Below are positions 26,901 to 27,478 of a DNA stretch of 27,478 nucleotides, piece after piece (within the stretch, counting starts at the first letter, position 1; every line of letters starts with the position of its first letter). The notes under the pieces are model-generated. The model saw only the letters and a program-made list of their open reading frames with translations. It was not told the DNA's origin and did no database searches. The position numbers and the translations under genes were made by a program. The stretch lies in the IMG/VR virus record IMGVR_UViG_3300031884_000111, positions 1 through 27,478 of that record; one strand, given 5' to 3'. The stretch comes from a virus.

Positions 26901-27478
26901 AAGATGCCCCAGACCCACTATTATTAAAAGTAAGGCTATTTGGAAGATCGGCAGTTACTGTTACAGAACCACCAAGATTTACTAAATCACCATTAATAGT
27001 GATAGAAGAATTTGCTAGTTGAGCATTAGTAACTGTACCACTAAGAGCAGTAGTAGGAATGGTTGTAGATGCGGTAATTGCACTAGAACCATTGGCATAA
27101 ACATAGCCAGTATAGTTTCCTAAAGTGACAGTACTATTGGCAGATAAAGTTGTAAATTTGGCTGTAGAAGGAGTTGTAGAGCCTATAGGGGTATTATCTA
27201 AACTATCTATAGTTAGTCCTACACCTTGAATTGTTCCACCAGTTATAGCCACATTATTGGCATTTTGAGTGGACATTGTTCCTAGACCAGACACCTGAGT
27301 ATTGCTAATTGCAATAGAAGTTGTATTGGCTGCGGTAAGTTGTCCCTGTGCATTGACAGTAAAGGTTGCTACAGAGCCAGCAGAGCCATAAGAACCTGCG
27401 GTGACTGCGGTATTAGCCAGAGCAATAGTAACTGCGCTAGAGCCATTAAATGAGCCACCTGATAGCCCTGTACCGATA
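23908..27478 (-). CDS. Giant repetitive tail fibre protein, partial
   Basis: The frame is open to the right edge of the window, so the N-terminus is missing; at least 1189 residues. A GTG at 27294 is only an internal codon, since the upstream translation continues the repeat (GSYGSAG, FTVNAQGQLTAANTTS). The main repeat: LTIGTGLSGTSFNGSSPVTIA, then V-T-A-G-S-Y-G-S-A, VNAQGQLTA; another: GYVYANGSSAITASTTIPT. At about 25935-26130 it has a distinct module (YQGTWNASTNNPTLTSSVGT, GYYYVV, GWNVGDWAIFTGGVWEKVPG) common in phage fibres and probably sugar-binding. No S74 end of its own. Role: host adhesion fibre. Confidence 0.85.
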   Translation of the reverse strand, partial: IGTGLSGGSFNGSSAVTIALANTAVTAGSYGSAGSVATFTVNAQGQLTAANTTSIAISNTQVSGLGTMSTQNANNVAITGGTIQGVGLTIDSLDNTPIGSTTPSTAKFTTLSANSTVTLGNYTGYVYANGSSAITASTTIPTTALSGTVTNAQLANSSITINGDLVNLGGSVTVTADLPNSLTFNNSGSGASSPVVFNGATAYTISYNSIGASPLAGSTSLTTTGTVTTGTWSGLFGAVSGANLTNLTAGNLTGTIPSTVLGNSTVYIGTTAVALNRASATLALTGITIPTLTIGTGLSGTSYNGSIATTIALANTTVTAGSYGSASNTLEATVNAQGQLTALSSVAISIAPSQINATIPNSGLTNSSITINGNAVSLGGSTTVTADTPNALTIGTGLSGTSFNGSSPVTIAIANSGVTSGTYGNASTIPVITVNSQGQITSVSTQPTNAPAYQGTWNASTNNPTLTSSVGTQGYYYVVSTAGNTTLNGVSGWNVGDWAIFTGGVWEKVPGSSSETFTNLTTTNLAVTGLTGYMYANNTTGNVTASTTIPTTALSGTITNAQLANSTISGISLGSNLATLTIGTSLSGTSYNGGSAVTIALASSGVTAASYGSASTVPTYTVNAQGQLTAASNTTISIAPNQINATIPNSGLTYSSITINGNAVSLGGSTTVTADTPNALTIGTGLSGTSFNGSSPVTIAISNTAVTAGSYGSATQVGTFTVNAQGQLTAASNTTVTPSVTSITGLGTGVATALANNTNASSGIVVKDSNGNISTNCLFEGFTNQAASGTTIILTASSVQNWVITGSGGQTIQLPDATTLPNGALFTFNNNQSSGTIVVKNNSGTTICTTQSGAFIQVSLLTNSNAAGTWDYHNVAPSNASWSTNTLSWAGSYTNGTWNGNVIGALYGGTGEAGTLTGILYGNGTSAHTVATTAQLLSGIGTLPIANGGTNLSTTPTNGQLLIGNGTGYTLATITAGAGISVTNSSGGITIAVNGTGEVTSFQTSLSGLTPSTATGGAVTLAGTLGAASGGTGATTLTGYVYGNGTSAMTASTTIPTSALSGNFVSTFSAGTTGLTPSTATAGAITLGGTLVVGNGGTGVATLTGLAYGNGTSAFTAATAAQVVSVIGTTAVTNATNAANLNLAAGSGATNYITFASSATGNTAQYTNTGLTYNYTNNAITGGISGGSF

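Noticed and set aside
23908-27294. Giant fibre beginning at position 27294
   Set aside because: The codon is an internal GTG; the frame and the repeat pattern continue to the window edge.
1-27478. Evidence for a temperate life style (integrase, attachment site, CI/Cro switch)
   Set aside because: No integrase or clear repressor switch in this window; the single small HTH protein is not enough, so life style is left open.

Overview
The window is a piece of a tailed double-stranded DNA phage (Caudoviricetes) or prophage. It carries terminase, portal, head-morphogenesis, tail-fibre, lysis, recombination and replication genes, packed with ATGA and TAATG stop/start overlaps. The nested Rz/Rz1 spanin pair and the lipobox proteins point to a Gram-negative host. 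The base composition is AT-rich by eye. I cannot name the host; a freshwater beta- or gammaproteobacterium is only a guess. No integrase, tRNA gene or CRISPR array was seen, and no gene-free stretch exceeds about 210 bases.

Layout by position. At 1-2840 (minus) are head genes: a Nudix + DUF2213 + charged-tail polyprotein, a Mu-F/gp7-like head morphogenesis protein and a small HTH protein. At 2833-5703 is an accessory cassette placed between the head genes and the portal: a leftward operon of small genes (one LPD29-like) and a rightward operon with a tandem pair of paralogous 47-aa genes, driven by divergent promoters. At 5667-9723 (minus) are the portal, large terminase and small terminase. 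The portal has a C-terminal extension that looks like a RelA/SpoT nucleotidyltransferase domain. At 9720-10575 are a GIY-YIG nuclease and a Ref-like HNH nuclease separated by a 10-bp-arm inverted repeat. At 10565-15083 (minus) is a replication/nin-like operon: small membrane proteins, NinB, winged-helix protein, a MESH1-like alarmone hydrolase, an O-like replication protein with iteron-like repeats inside its gene, and RusA. At 15167-19381 (plus) is a recombination operon (ERF annealing protein, YqaJ exonuclease, SSB) followed by small unknown and membrane proteins and a lipoprotein. At 19365-21720 (minus) is the lysis region: endolysin, Rz with embedded Rz1, holin candidate and further membrane proteins. 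At 21767-27478 (minus) are a small tail-associated protein, an S74-chaperone fibre and a giant repetitive fibre that runs off the window.

How the parts fit: ERF + exonuclease + SSB + NinB + RusA form a phage homologous recombination set; the O-like protein and its internal repeats look like a lambda-style initiator/origin; TerS/TerL, portal, gp7-like and DUF2213 proteins make the packaging and head module; holin, endolysin and spanins make a full Gram-negative lysis set.

Most interesting points: (1) a RelA/SpoT-like domain fused to the portal, in the same genome as a small (p)ppGpp-hydrolase homologue; (2) a structured element after ssb with a 12-nt perfect complement to the ribosome-binding region of the recombination operon; (3) iterons within the initiator gene; (4) divergent accessory promoters with a palindrome in each spacer.
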